A stretch of 35,503 nt of DNA from Alistipes sp. (GTDB lineage: Bacteria > Bacteroidota > Bacteroidia > Bacteroidales > Rikenellaceae): assembly GCA_029065825.1 (NCBI GenBank), contig JAIEHQ010000053.1:1-35503 (forward strand), written 5' to 3'. This document shows positions 16,316 to 25,685 of the stretch, piece by piece. The notes below the pieces were generated by a model, which was given only the letters and a program-made list of their open reading frames with translations, had not been told where the DNA came from and did not search any database. The stretch's first letter is position 1, and each line of letters starts with the position of its first letter. The translations under genes were made by a program, and so were the position numbers.

Positions 16316-16325
16316 TGTGTCGTCT

Positions 16326-17213
16326 ATGGACGATTTCCGGCTCAAAGTATTCATCGCGGCGGCGAAGACGCTCAGCTTTACCCGCTGCGCCGAGCAGCTC
16401 TACATTTCGCAGCCGGCCGTGAGCAAACACGTCGGGGAGCTGGAGGCGCGCTACAAGGTGCAGCTGTTCGAGCGGCGGGGCAGCCGGCTGGCGCTGACCG
16501 AGGCGGGGGCGGCGATGCTGCGCCATGCCGAGCGTATCGCCGACGACTACCGCCGCCTGCGCTATGAGATGGATCTTTTCGCCGACCGGCTGGGCGGCGA
16601 ATTGCGCATCGGGGCCAGCACGACCATCGCCCAGTACGTATTGCCCCGCATGCTGGCCCGCTTCACGAGCCGCTTTCCCGAGGTAAGGGTGTCGCTCATC
16701 TCCGGAAACAGCGGGCAGGTCGAGGAGGCGCTCGTGCGCCACGATGCCGACCTGGGGCTTGTCGAGAGCGCCACCCGGCGCCCAGGATTCCATTACGAAC
16801 CTTTCATGCCCGACGAGCTGGTGCTCGTCGCCTCCTCGCGCGGCCGTTACGGCCGGTGCGAGCGGATCACGCTCGACGAGTTGCAGCAGGCACCGCTGGT
16901 GCTTCGCGAGAACGGGTCGGGAACGCTGGAGGTGGTGGCCAGATACTTGGCGGCGGCCGGGATCCGGATCTCGTCGCTGCGGGTAATCATGCGCCTGGGC
17001 AGCACCGAGAGCATCAAGGCTTTCGTGCGCAGCAGCGATGCGCTGGCGATCGTCTCGGTCGCCTCGGTGGTCGATGAACTGCGCAGCGGGGAGCTGCGCA
17101 TCGTCGATATGGAGGGGTGCGCGATCCGCCGCGACTTCTCGTTCGTATGGCCCGAAGGGCGGGGCGATGCCCTCGCCTCGCGTTTCGTCGGGTTCGTGCG
17201 CAGTTTCGAGTAA
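16326..17213 (+). CDS. LysR-type transcriptional regulator, 295 aa
   Basis: DNA-binding regulator of the LysR family. Start at 16326 (MDDFRLKVFIAAAK), 10 nt after the DHH gene; in-frame codons upstream lie inside that gene. N-terminal winged helix-turn-helix at residues 1-60 with recognition region LYISQPAVSKHVGELE, linker helix to about 88, then the type 2 periplasmic-binding-like effector domain (about 90-295) with the family motif GELRIGAST and a DADLGLVES segment. LTTRs usually control a divergent neighbour, but here the gene runs behind nrnA and converges on the GT2 gene with only 5 nt between stop codons, so its target is not obvious. No terminator is visible between the two converging genes. 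Confidence 0.92.
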   Translation: MDDFRLKVFIAAAKTLSFTRCAEQLYISQPAVSKHVGELEARYKVQLFERRGSRLALTEAGAAMLRHAERIADDYRRLRYEMDLFADRLGGELRIGASTTIAQYVLPRMLARFTSRFPEVRVSLISGNSGQVEEALVRHDADLGLVESATRRPGFHYEPFMPDELVLVASSRGRYGRCERITLDELQQAPLVLRENGSGTLEVVARYLAAAGIRISSLRVIMRLGSTESIKAFVRSSDALAIVSVASVVDELRSGELRIVDMEGCAIRRDFSFVWPEGRGDALASRFVGFVRSFE

Positions 17214-17218
17214 TCGGG

Positions 17219-18142
17219 TTACAGCCCTTTCCGGGCGATCGCCCATGCCAATCGGTTATACAGCTCCAGCAGGGGTGCCCGCCAGTTCGCGGGCAGCGCG
17301 TTCAGCAGGCGCAGCTTGCGGAGCGTGCGTCGGCTGTGCCGCGTGTAGGCGAAGAAACGCGCCGCGCGGGCGGCCTCCTGAGTGCCTCCCTTGGCGCTGG
17401 CGCCCAGCGCCTTGCCCAGTGCCGCGCGGGCGACGTACTCGTTGCTCTGCTCGTCGGCCGAGGGGTCGTACAGCTCCTCGAACGAAAAGCGGGTCTGCTC
17501 GGGGCGGTAGATCGCGGCCGAACGGTTGTCGGCCGCCTTGGAGTAAACGGCCAGCCTCGCCGGCGAGAAGCAGACGGGGGCCGTGCGTGCGATCCGGGTC
17601 CAAAGGTACTGGTCCTCGCCCATGCGCATCCCCTCGGGGAATCCGCCCAGCCGCAGCGTCAGGTCGCGGCGTAGGGTTGTGCTCGAAGGGATCAGCACGT
17701 AGCGGGAGAGGGATTCGGCGAAGAAATCGACGATCCCTTCGGTGCGGGGCGTGTCGCCCGGGGTAAGGGTGCGCCCGTCGTCGATGAGGAAGGAGCAGGC
17801 GTAGGCTCCGCAGCCGGGGTAGCGGTCGATCAGCCGGGCGATTTCGGCCAGATAGCCCGGCTCCCAGCGGTCGTCGCCGTCGAGCAGGGCGACCCACGTG
17901 CCCCGCGCCTCGCCGATGGCCCGGTTGCGGGCGGCGCTCACGCCCCGGTTCTCCTGCCGCACGAGGCGCACCAGCGGCGAGGCGAGGCGTTCGACCTCGC
18001 GGGCGCTGCCGTCGGTCGAGCCGTCATCGACGACGATGATTTCGAGCGGAGGCAGCGTCTGCGCCAGCACCGAGTGCAGGGAGCGGGCGATCTCCCGCTC
18101 CTTGTTGTAGAGGGGAACGACGACCGAAATATCACAGTTCAT
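17219..18142 (-). CDS. GT2 family glycosyltransferase, 307 aa
   Basis: Inverting family-2 glycosyltransferase that uses a nucleotide-sugar donor, probably in surface polysaccharide synthesis. The N-terminal GT-A domain begins SVVVPLYNKEREI; the nucleotide-binding aspartates are in IIVVDDGSTDGS (D39, D40), and the metal-binding LLDGDDRWEPGY lies near residues 90-100. MGEDQYLWTRI supplies the predicted catalytic acidic residue region. There is no long membrane segment; the C-terminal 70 residues are basic and amphipathic and may touch the membrane. Its start overlaps the end of the Stealth gene by 11 nt, indicating coupled translation in the three-gene minus-strand unit. Sugar donor and acceptor are unknown. 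Confidence 0.93.
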   Translation of the reverse strand: MNCDISVVVPLYNKEREIARSLHSVLAQTLPPLEIIVVDDGSTDGSAREVERLASPLVRLVRQENRGVSAARNRAIGEARGTWVALLDGDDRWEPGYLAEIARLIDRYPGCGAYACSFLIDDGRTLTPGDTPRTEGIVDFFAESLSRYVLIPSSTTLRRDLTLRLGGFPEGMRMGEDQYLWTRIARTAPVCFSPARLAVYSKAADNRSAAIYRPEQTRFSFEELYDPSADEQSNEYVARAALGKALGASAKGGTQEAARAARFFAYTRHSRRTLRKLRLLNALPANWRAPLLELYNRLAWAIARKGL

Positions 18143-19127
18143 AGCTCGACTTTTCGGGTAGGATATGTTCGAACGCCCCGTCGAGCCGGGCGCACATCGC
18201 CTCGAAGTCGGCGATGCGCTCGCTGTCGTTCAGGCAGATCATGCGCCAGCGCTGCCGCTCGATGTCGCGGCAGATCGCCCCGATCGTCTCATCGGAGAGA
18301 GTCATCAGGCGGCAGTCCCGCATCGAGCGGGGGGAGAAGGCTCCCGAGGCGAGCATGTCGTAGCGGAAGAGGTAGTCCGAGACGTTGGTCAGGTTGCGGA
18401 ACGTGTGGCGGCACGTGGCATCGAGCGCTGCGTGCCACTCGCGCCAGCAGGCCTCCCAGTGGCTGCGCAGCACGGGTTGCGGGACGTGGTGGTCGAGCAT
18501 GCCCGTGAACATGCTCCAGGGTATCAGTGTCAGGGTCTTCAACAGGTCGGAGAGTCCGTATCGCGGCGAGAACCATTTGCCGGGATGGGCGAGGATCGCT
18601 CTGTTCTTGCGGTATTTGGCGTTGATAAGCTCCAGATTGTTGTACTGTATGTGGCCGATCGACGAGGGCTGCACCACGCTCAGCCGGGCCATGTCGCAGG
18701 GCAGGCCCCGCCGGAAGAAGTCTTCGGGCCGGCAGGGGCGCGTGAGGAACATGTCGTCGTTGAAGACCACGAACCGTTCGGCCAGCCCCTCGATGCGGTG
18801 GAGGTTCATGCCGATCGTGAGCGAGTTGAAGGTGGGCAGATACTCCGCCGGGATGAACTCCTCGTGGCGGACGATCCTCAGGCGGGGATGGTCGCGCCGC
18901 AGCCAGTCGGGCAGGTGGCCCCAGGTAACCAGGTGGATGCGCCGCACCCAGGGGGCGAAGCGCTCCGCCGCGCGGAACCAGTAGTGGAGGTTGCGCCAGT
19001 AGCGGATGCGGATCGGCGAGACATCGTCTCCCTCCTGCGCCTCGGCCTTTTTCGCCCGCTGCCACTCGGCCAGCCAGGCGGGGTCGGAGCCATCGACCCA
19101 GAAAATTACGAAATCAATCTCGTTCAT
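18132..19127 (-). CDS. Stealth-family sugar-1-phosphate transferase, 331 aa
   Basis: Stealth proteins transfer hexose-1-phosphate to build phosphodiester-linked capsule polymers and include the human GlcNAc-1-phosphotransferase. The conserved regions appear in order: CR1 IDFVIFWVDGSDPAW at residues 4-18; CR2 from RYWRNLHYWFRA through IHLVTWGHLPDWL and FNSLTIGMNLHRIEGL to VVFNDDMFL (about 42-128); a CR3 segment with LDHHVPQP; and CR4-like NVSDYLFRYDMLASG near 255-270. No signal peptide, so it is cytoplasmic. It sits between the LuxE-like gene and GT2, overlapping GT2 by 11 nt, and its length is typical. The context suggests a phosphosugar-containing surface glycan. The family is clear; the donor sugar is not. 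Confidence 0.93.
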   Translation of the reverse strand: MNEIDFVIFWVDGSDPAWLAEWQRAKKAEAQEGDDVSPIRIRYWRNLHYWFRAAERFAPWVRRIHLVTWGHLPDWLRRDHPRLRIVRHEEFIPAEYLPTFNSLTIGMNLHRIEGLAERFVVFNDDMFLTRPCRPEDFFRRGLPCDMARLSVVQPSSIGHIQYNNLELINAKYRKNRAILAHPGKWFSPRYGLSDLLKTLTLIPWSMFTGMLDHHVPQPVLRSHWEACWREWHAALDATCRHTFRNLTNVSDYLFRYDMLASGAFSPRSMRDCRLMTLSDETIGAICRDIERQRWRMICLNDSERIADFEAMCARLDGAFEHILPEKSSYEL

Positions 19128-19167
19128 CGTGCTCGTTTTTAGTCGGAGGCCGTCCGATGGGGCCGGG

Positions 19168-20139
19168 CTACTGCACCAGCAGATTGCAGCCCCGGATGTC
19201 GCTCCGGTCGATGCGCCCCTCGATCTCGAAGCTGCCGTCGGCGAAGAGGCGGCCTATGTCCTGGGTCTGGATGAAGGCGCAGGAGTGGCGGTTGGCCAGG
19301 TCGATGATGTCGATCCCGCCCCGTGTGCCGACGGGCCGGCGGTCGAACGGGTCGTTCGTGTCGCGGACCGAAACCCGCATCCAGGCCGGGGTGCGGAAGA
19401 TGCCGTCGCCGGCCGAGTAGGCCTGCGAGGTTAGTTCGGCCATGCCGTACTCGGAGTGGATGCGCTCCACGCCGAAGGCCTCGCAGAGGAGGCGGTGGAA
19501 CTGCGCCTTGGGCAGCTCCTCGCGACGGCCTTTCATGCCGCCGGTCTCCATGACCACCGTGTCCGCGAGTTTCGGGGCGTATCGCTCGGCCAGCTCCCAG
19601 AGGGCGTAGCTCACTCCCAGCAGGATCTTGGGCTTGGGGTCGCGGGCCATCCGCTCCAGCAGCCCCTCGTAGTCGTGCAGGAAAAAGCCGCCCGAACCGC
19701 AGGCGGCGATCAGCCGATCGACCATATAGACCAGCGACGACCCCTCGCGTTCGAGGTAGTTGGGCAGCAGCCCGTAGAGGCTCCAGCCGGCCGGGTCGCC
19801 GTAGAACTGGCGGAAGGCCGTGCGGAAAGCCTGCTCGTACCAGCCGAGCGAGCGCATCGGGTGGCGCGAGGCGAGGGTGCCCCCCGTGTTGCTCGACGTG
19901 AAGACCGCCTCGGGAGGCTCCTCGCAGCTATAGACCTCCCGCCATTTGAAGGCCTCGATCGGCAGGTGCGGGATCTGCTCCGCCCGCCCGACCTGCTCCG
20001 GGTCCACTCCGAGCAGATCGAGGTATTCGCGATAGACGGCGCAGTGCGCGGCCTGGAAGCGGAAGGTCTCGAGCGCGGCCCGTTCGAACGCCTCCCCGTC
20101 GCCGGGGACGAGCGAGAAGATTGCATCGTCGTGTCTCAT
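19168..20139 (-). CDS. LuxE/PaaK-like acyl-activating enzyme, 323 aa
   Basis: Member of the acyl-protein synthetase LuxE branch (PF04443) of adenylate-forming enzymes. Start at 20139 (MRHDDAIFSL), just downstream of a -7 box; an earlier in-frame ATG at 20205 precedes the promoter box and is rejected. The adenylation signature is FTSSNTGGT near residues 86-94, and the C-terminal part holds EYGMAELTSQAY, the glutamate-containing motif that closes over the adenylate, and GRLFADGSFEIEGRIDRSDI, where the D resembles the A8 hinge. LuxE proteins activate an acyl group as AMP-ester and hold it on a cysteine. In a glycan gene set it may supply an acyl or amino-acyl decoration (inference). It is the first gene of the unit. 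Confidence 0.88.
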   Translation of the reverse strand: MRHDDAIFSLVPGDGEAFERAALETFRFQAAHCAVYREYLDLLGVDPEQVGRAEQIPHLPIEAFKWREVYSCEEPPEAVFTSSNTGGTLASRHPMRSLGWYEQAFRTAFRQFYGDPAGWSLYGLLPNYLEREGSSLVYMVDRLIAACGSGGFFLHDYEGLLERMARDPKPKILLGVSYALWELAERYAPKLADTVVMETGGMKGRREELPKAQFHRLLCEAFGVERIHSEYGMAELTSQAYSAGDGIFRTPAWMRVSVRDTNDPFDRRPVGTRGGIDIIDLANRHSCAFIQTQDIGRLFADGSFEIEGRIDRSDIRGCNLLVQ

Positions 20140-20147
20140 GGTAAGGA

Positions 20148-20155
20148 CAAAGATA
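20148..20155 (-). promoter_or_regulatory. -7 box TATCTTTG for the LuxE-like gene unit
   Basis: On the minus strand TATCTTTG ends 8 nt before the ATG at 20139. A TTTG lies 12 nt further up, which is closer than the usual 19-21 nt, so only the -7 box is firm. The transcript would have a leader of a few bases at most. Confidence 0.65.
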
Positions 20156-20292
20156 GCGATTATTCTCCAAAGACGGTCGCGCTTGCGTGCGTACCGGCCG
20201 TGCATCCGGTGTTTTTCAGCCGTCCGGAGCGGCCGGAATCGCCGGATGCGTAAATTTTGGGGGATAAATCGGCCAACTCACGAAAAATATTC

Positions 20293-20300
20293 TATATTTG
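20293..20300 (+). promoter_or_regulatory. -7 box TATATTTG for pdxA
   Basis: TATATTTG matches TAnnTTTG and lies 96 nt upstream of the pdxA start. No -33 TTTG is present at the usual spacing. The rest of the 257-base divergent gap (20140-20396) shows no other recognisable element. Confidence 0.6.
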
Positions 20301-20396
20301 TGATTTAAAACGGCGAGTTCGCCGAATGCCGGAGCCGGGCGGACTTTCCGCCGCTTCGGGGGAGGCGGACGGCGCAGGATAAATGAACAGGATTTT

Positions 20397-21491
20397 ATGT
20401 CGGATCACAGACTGAAGATAGGTATTACTCAGGGAGATACCAACGGTATCGGCTGGGAGGTGATAATCAAGGCGCTGGGCGATCCCCGCATGGCGGAGGT
20501 CTGCACCCCCGTGATTTACGGGTCGCCCCGGGCGGCCGAACGCTACCGGACGACGCTCCGCGAGGCGGAACCTCTGGCTTTCAATGCGGTCGCCTCGCCT
20601 CAGGAGGCCCGTCGAGGCAAGATCAACCTGATCGTCGCGGGCGAGCCGGAGAAGATCGAGCCGGGCAAGGCTTCGGCCGAAGCGGGCCGCGCGGCTGCGG
20701 AGGCGTTGCGCGCTGCGGTCGCCGACCTGCGGAGCGGAGCGATCGACGCGCTGGTGACGGCTCCGATCGACAAGGAGTCGATCCAGTCGGACGACTTCCG
20801 CTGCACGGGCCACACCGAGTTTCTCGCCTCCGAGCTGGGCGGCACCCCCCTGATGATGATGTGCAGCGACCGGCTGCGCGTGGGGCTGGTAACCATCCAT
20901 ATCCCCCTGGCGGAGATCGGACGGTCGCTTACCGCCGAAGGGATCGTCGCACGCCTCAAACAGTTGCGCGAGTCGCTCAGGCAGGATTTCGGGGCGGTCG
21001 AACCGCGCATCGCCGTGCTTTCGCTCAATCCCCATGCGGGCGACGGCGGACTGCTCGGCTCGGAGGAGGAGCGGATCATCCGCCCGGCGATCAACGAGGC
21101 CTACGCCCAGGGTGTGCTGGCCTTCGGACCGTTCGCTGCCGACGGCTTTTTCGCCTGCGGAAACTACCGGGCCTACGATGCGGTGCTGGCCATGTACCAC
21201 GATCAGGGGCTTACCCCCTTCAAGACCCTTTCGCCCGACGGCGTGAACTTCACGGCCTGCCTCGGCCGGGTGCGCACCTCGCCCGATCACGGCGTGGCGT
21301 ACGACATCGCCGGACAGGACAAGGCCGATCCGCAGTCGATGCGCAACGCGATCTATGCTGCGGTCGATATCGTGAACCGCCGCCGCGCCTGGGCCGTATG
21401 GACGGCCGATCCGCTGCAGCGCGCCGAGCGCGAGCGGGGCGGACGGGACGTGTCGGTCAAGGACCTGCCCGAGGCGGAGAAGGAGGCTTAG
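20397..21491 (+). CDS. pdxA: PdxA: 4-hydroxythreonine-4-phosphate dehydrogenase
   Basis: NAD-dependent enzyme of the deoxyxylulose-5-phosphate-dependent vitamin B6 pathway: it oxidises 4-phosphohydroxy-L-threonine, whose product decarboxylates for PNP synthesis with PdxJ. Length 364 is normal for Bacteroidota. Metal-binding histidines H168, H213 (NPHAGDGG) and H268 (MYHDQGL) correspond in spacing to E. coli H166, H211 and H266, and the substrate-binding CTGHTEF has H139. The N-terminal ITQGDTNGIGWEV is the family start with a serine/proline-to-asparagine variation. It leads a unit with two tiny membrane proteins and then thrS and infC. pdxJ is not in the window. Confidence 0.96.
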   Translation: MSDHRLKIGITQGDTNGIGWEVIIKALGDPRMAEVCTPVIYGSPRAAERYRTTLREAEPLAFNAVASPQEARRGKINLIVAGEPEKIEPGKASAEAGRAAAEALRAAVADLRSGAIDALVTAPIDKESIQSDDFRCTGHTEFLASELGGTPLMMMCSDRLRVGLVTIHIPLAEIGRSLTAEGIVARLKQLRESLRQDFGAVEPRIAVLSLNPHAGDGGLLGSEEERIIRPAINEAYAQGVLAFGPFAADGFFACGNYRAYDAVLAMYHDQGLTPFKTLSPDGVNFTACLGRVRTSPDHGVAYDIAGQDKADPQSMRNAIYAAVDIVNRRRAWAVWTADPLQRAERERGGRDVSVKDLPEAEKEA

Positions 21492-21495
21492 CGTC

Positions 21496-21705
21496 ATGGC
21501 GGCCCGAATGACCCGGACGACCGGATGGACGCTCGCCGCCTTTGCGGCGGCGATGCTTGCGGTGGAGCTGCTGCGGGAGGGATTCCGTCCCGAGAAGCGG
21601 ATCGTTTACTGTGTGCTGCTGCTCGCGGCCGCTGGCGGGGCCTGCGTCGCATGGCGCGGGTCGCGGAGCGGACGGGACGATGCGGAGCACGACGGTCGGT
21701 GTTGA
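21496..21705 (+). CDS. Small hypothetical membrane protein, 69 aa
   Basis: No family recognised. It begins 4 nt after pdxA. Two hydrophobic segments are predicted: about residues 9-25 and 37-54, separated by a basic loop (REGFRPEKR), followed by a short charged tail RSGRDDAEHDGRC. The next small gene ends in a very similar tail, RRDAEHDSR, encoded by the same 15-base string (21679-21693 and 21920-21934). Alternative frames over this stretch have poorer initiation context and no hydrophobic pattern. The position between two housekeeping genes and the consistent two-helix pattern make it plausible but unproven. Confidence 0.6.
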   Translation: MAARMTRTTGWTLAAFAAAMLAVELLREGFRPEKRIVYCVLLLAAAGGACVAWRGSRSGRDDAEHDGRC

Positions 21706-21709
21706 AGTT

Positions 21710-21943
21710 ATGAAGATATTGCGTATCCAGCAGACGATCGCCTGGGCGCTGTTCGCAGCGGCGCTCGCCGTCATGCTTTGTGCGGGCGGCCGGAGCTGGG
21801 GCCGGGTGCTCCTCGGGGTGCTCTTTCTCGCCGTCGCCGTCAATACGGCCGGGCTGTTCCTTTGGCTGCTGTTGCGGGTTCGCCGGGAGCGGCAGCAGGC
21901 GCGCGGTGCGGAGAGGCGGGATGCGGAGCACGACAGCCGATGA
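21710..21943 (+). CDS. Small hypothetical membrane protein, 77 aa
   Basis: No family recognised. The start at 21710 (MKILRIQQTIAWALF) is 4 nt after the preceding small gene; an in-frame ATG at 21542 lies inside that gene and is rejected. Two membrane segments are predicted, about residues 9-26 and 32-54, followed by a strongly basic cytoplasmic-type stretch RVRRERQQARGAERR and the tail DAEHDSR shared with its neighbour. The general topology matches the upstream protein, so the pair may be diverged duplicates. It is followed by a 92-nt gap before thrS in which no T-box, promoter or terminator is evident. Confidence 0.65.
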   Translation: MKILRIQQTIAWALFAAALAVMLCAGGRSWGRVLLGVLFLAVAVNTAGLFLWLLLRVRRERQQARGAERRDAEHDSR

Positions 21944-22035
21944 TTGAGAGAACAACAGCCGGGACGACCGGAGGCGTATTCCGTCTCGTAATTGTGGAAG
22001 CGCCGAAGGCCCCGACAAACTAAAATTTATACGTA

Positions 22036-23991
<1,956 letters not shown>

Positions 23992-24018
23992 TGTTTTTTA
24001 AGTTTAACCAAATATTTT

Positions 24019-24024
24019 AGGAGG
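24019..24024 (+). promoter_or_regulatory. Shine-Dalgarno AGGAGG deciding an AUA start for infC
   Basis: AGGAGG lies 8 nt before an ATA codon at 24033, the ideal distance. No other gene in the window has such a motif. This places the infC start 12 codons upstream of the first in-frame ATG (24069). Confidence 0.85.
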
Positions 24025-24032
24025 ACAAAGCC

Positions 24033-24644
24033 ATAGCAACACCACCACGTCCGTTCCCGCCGAGACCCATGAACTCGGGGAATAACAACAAACCCAGGAT
24101 GCCGCGCCCCGGCTTCCAGCCTAAGAAAGCGGATAATCCGCACCGCATCAACGACGAGATCACGGCCTCGCAGGTCCGTATCGTGGGCGAGAACGTCGAG
24201 CAGCCGCTCGTGCTGTCGCTCCGCGAGGCGCTCAAACTCGCCGATGAGATGGAGATGGATCTGATCGAGATTTCGCCCAAGGCCGATCCCCCGGTGTGCC
24301 GCATCGCCGATTACCAGAAGTTCCTCTACCAGCAGAAACGCAAGGCGAAGGAGCTGAAGGCCAATCAGACGAAAGTGGTCATCAAGGAGATCCGCTTCGG
24401 TCCGCAGACCGACGATCACGACTACAACTTCAAGTTGAAGCATGCCGAGAACTTCCTCAAGGAGGGTTCGAAGGTAAAGGCCTATGTCTTCTTCCGGGGA
24501 CGTTCGATCGTCTTCAAGGAGCAGGGAGAGATTCTGCTGCTGCGCTTCGCCACCGATCTGGAGGAGCTGGCCAAGGTCGAGTCGATGCCTAAGCTCGACG
24601 GCAAGAAGATGAACATGATTCTGGCTCCGAAGAGCAAGAAATAG
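24033..24644 (+). CDS. infC: Translation initiation factor IF-3, predicted AUA start
   Basis: IF-3 binds the 30S subunit, keeps subunits apart and enforces start-codon fidelity. With the ATA start at 24033 the protein has 203 residues and begins MATPPRPFPPRP, a proline-rich tail before the family start at HRINDEI. The N-domain runs through LREALKLADEMEMDLIEISP and PPVCRIADYQKFLYQ; the C-domain has KEIRFGPQTDDHDYNFKLKHAENFL and the FFRGRSIVFKEQGE segment. infC in many bacteria starts with AUU, AUC or AUA because IF-3 rejects such codons and so limits its own synthesis; the ATA with AGGAGG fits that design. The downstream ATG at 24069 is the conservative alternative. The usual followers rpmI and rplT are absent; a hairpin terminator follows. 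Confidence 0.93.
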   Translation: MATPPRPFPPRPMNSGNNNKPRMPRPGFQPKKADNPHRINDEITASQVRIVGENVEQPLVLSLREALKLADEMEMDLIEISPKADPPVCRIADYQKFLYQQKRKAKELKANQTKVVIKEIRFGPQTDDHDYNFKLKHAENFLKEGSKVKAYVFFRGRSIVFKEQGEILLLRFATDLEELAKVESMPKLDGKKMNMILAPKSKK

Positions 24645-24695
24645 TCGGGGACGATCGCCCCGCGCTGCCGAGAGGCGGCGTTGTTTGCACACTGT

Positions 24696-24737
24696 CGAGG
24701 TGCGGATTCATCCGTACCTCGGCGGTGTTTTGCGTTT
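24696..24737 (+). terminator. Hairpin terminator after infC
   Basis: An 11-bp stem with one G-U pair (24696-24706 with 24711-24721) closes loop TTCA, followed by GCGGTGTTTTGCGTTTT. A smaller hairpin with a GAGA loop lies just upstream and is followed by TTGTTT. The T-tract is interrupted, so efficiency is uncertain. Confidence 0.65.
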
Positions 24738-24880
24738 TGGGCGGGAACGGGTGCCGGCCGGGTCCGGCGGGAAGACGGGGCTTCGGAAAAGCGCCTTTCG
24801 TCGGCTTCGGCCTTTCTGCCGGGAGCACCCGGCTGGGCGCGCGGCACCGCGCCGTCCGCCGCCAGGCCGACTTCGGAATA

Positions 24881-24920
24881 GGGCGATAGGGCGATAGGGC
24901 GATAGGGCGATAGGGCGATA
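24881..24920 (+). repeat. Tandem repeat, five copies of GGGCGATA
   Basis: Five perfect head-to-tail copies of the 8-base unit GGGCGATA, preceded by AATA and followed by GGGGGC, lie in the gap between the converging infC and methyltransferase genes, 12 bases from the stop codon of the latter. The remaining bases of the gap (24738-24880) show no gene or structure I can support. Confidence 0.97.
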
Positions 24921-24932
24921 GGGGGCTTGCCG

Positions 24933-25685
24933 CTATCCGATGACTCCGGCGGTGCGGCGGCGGAACTCGGCGCAGACGACGGCGGTGGCGATCGCCACAT
25001 TGAGCGATTCGGAACCGCTGCGGTCGGCCGGATAGGGGGGGATGAAGAGCTTGCGGCCGACGTATCGGGCCGCCTCGGCGGTCACGCCCTGCCCTTCGTT
25101 GCCCATCAGGACGATGCCCGCGTCGGAGAGCGGGGCGGTGTAGAGGTTTTCCCCTTCCAGAAAGGTGCCGTAAACCGGTATGCCCTTTTCGCGGGCCTGT
25201 GCCAGGTAGGGGACGAGCTCCGTGTAGTGCACCTCGACCCGCAGGATCGCCCCCATCGTGGCCTGCACCACTTTGGGGTTGTAGCAGTCGGCCGTCTGGG
25301 GCGAGCAGACGATTTGCCGGATGCCGAACCAGTCGGCCAGCCGGATGATCGTACCCAGGTTGCCGGGGTTCTGCACCCGGTCGAGCGCCAGCACCAGCTC
25401 CCGGGCGGCGCGCTCGGGACGGAACGGCCGGCGGGGTATTTCGACCAGCGCCAGCGAATCGGAGGGGGTTTTGAGCAGCGAGAGACGCTCCATCTCGCGT
25501 GGGGAGACCGTCTCGACGTGCGGTCCGGCGAAGAGATCCCCGATGCAGAAGATCTTGCGGATGCGCAGCTGAGAGGCTGCCAGTTCGCCGATGAACTTGT
25601 GTCCTTCGGCGACGAAAAGCCCCGATTCGTCGCGGCCTCGTTTGTCCGCCAGCGAGCGGACGAGTTGTATTTCGGCTTTGGTCAT
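24933..25685 (-). CDS. TrmH/SpoU-family RNA 2'-O-methyltransferase, 250 aa
   Basis: SAM-dependent methyltransferase of the SPOUT class that methylates ribose 2'-OH in rRNA or tRNA. An N-terminal substrate-binding domain (about 1-95, MTKAEIQLVRSLADKRGRDE, FVAEGHKFIGEL) precedes the SPOUT domain with LDRVQNPGNLGTIIR (motif 1), IVLMGNEGQGV (motif 2) and IPPYPADRSGSESLNVAIA (motif 3), which form the knotted SAM site. The substrate nucleotide cannot be told; RlmB and TsnR-like enzymes share these features. The start at 25685 overlaps the rnz stop in ATGA, indicating translational coupling. Coding sequence on this strand extending upstream to 26267 is a shadow of rnz. It is the last gene of the long minus-strand run. 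Confidence 0.93.
   Translation of the reverse strand: MTKAEIQLVRSLADKRGRDESGLFVAEGHKFIGELAASQLRIRKIFCIGDLFAGPHVETVSPREMERLSLLKTPSDSLALVEIPRRPFRPERAARELVLALDRVQNPGNLGTIIRLADWFGIRQIVCSPQTADCYNPKVVQATMGAILRVEVHYTELVPYLAQAREKGIPVYGTFLEGENLYTAPLSDAGIVLMGNEGQGVTAEAARYVGRKLFIPPYPADRSGSESLNVAIATAVVCAEFRRRTAGVIG

Noticed and set aside
11057..16354. 1765-codon open frame on the minus strand over pcrA, murG and nrnA
   Set aside because: It runs antisense to four well-supported genes and has a low-complexity His/Arg-rich composition. High G+C with little constraint in this frame explains its length.
17233..17244. GGGCGATCGCCC palindrome at the 3' end of the GT2 gene
   Set aside because: A single 12-base palindrome within coding sequence without neighbours or a T-run; likely chance in GC-rich DNA.
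21944..22035. T-box or attenuator leader before thrS
   Set aside because: The 92-base gap shows no stem with specifier loop, T-box sequence or terminator.
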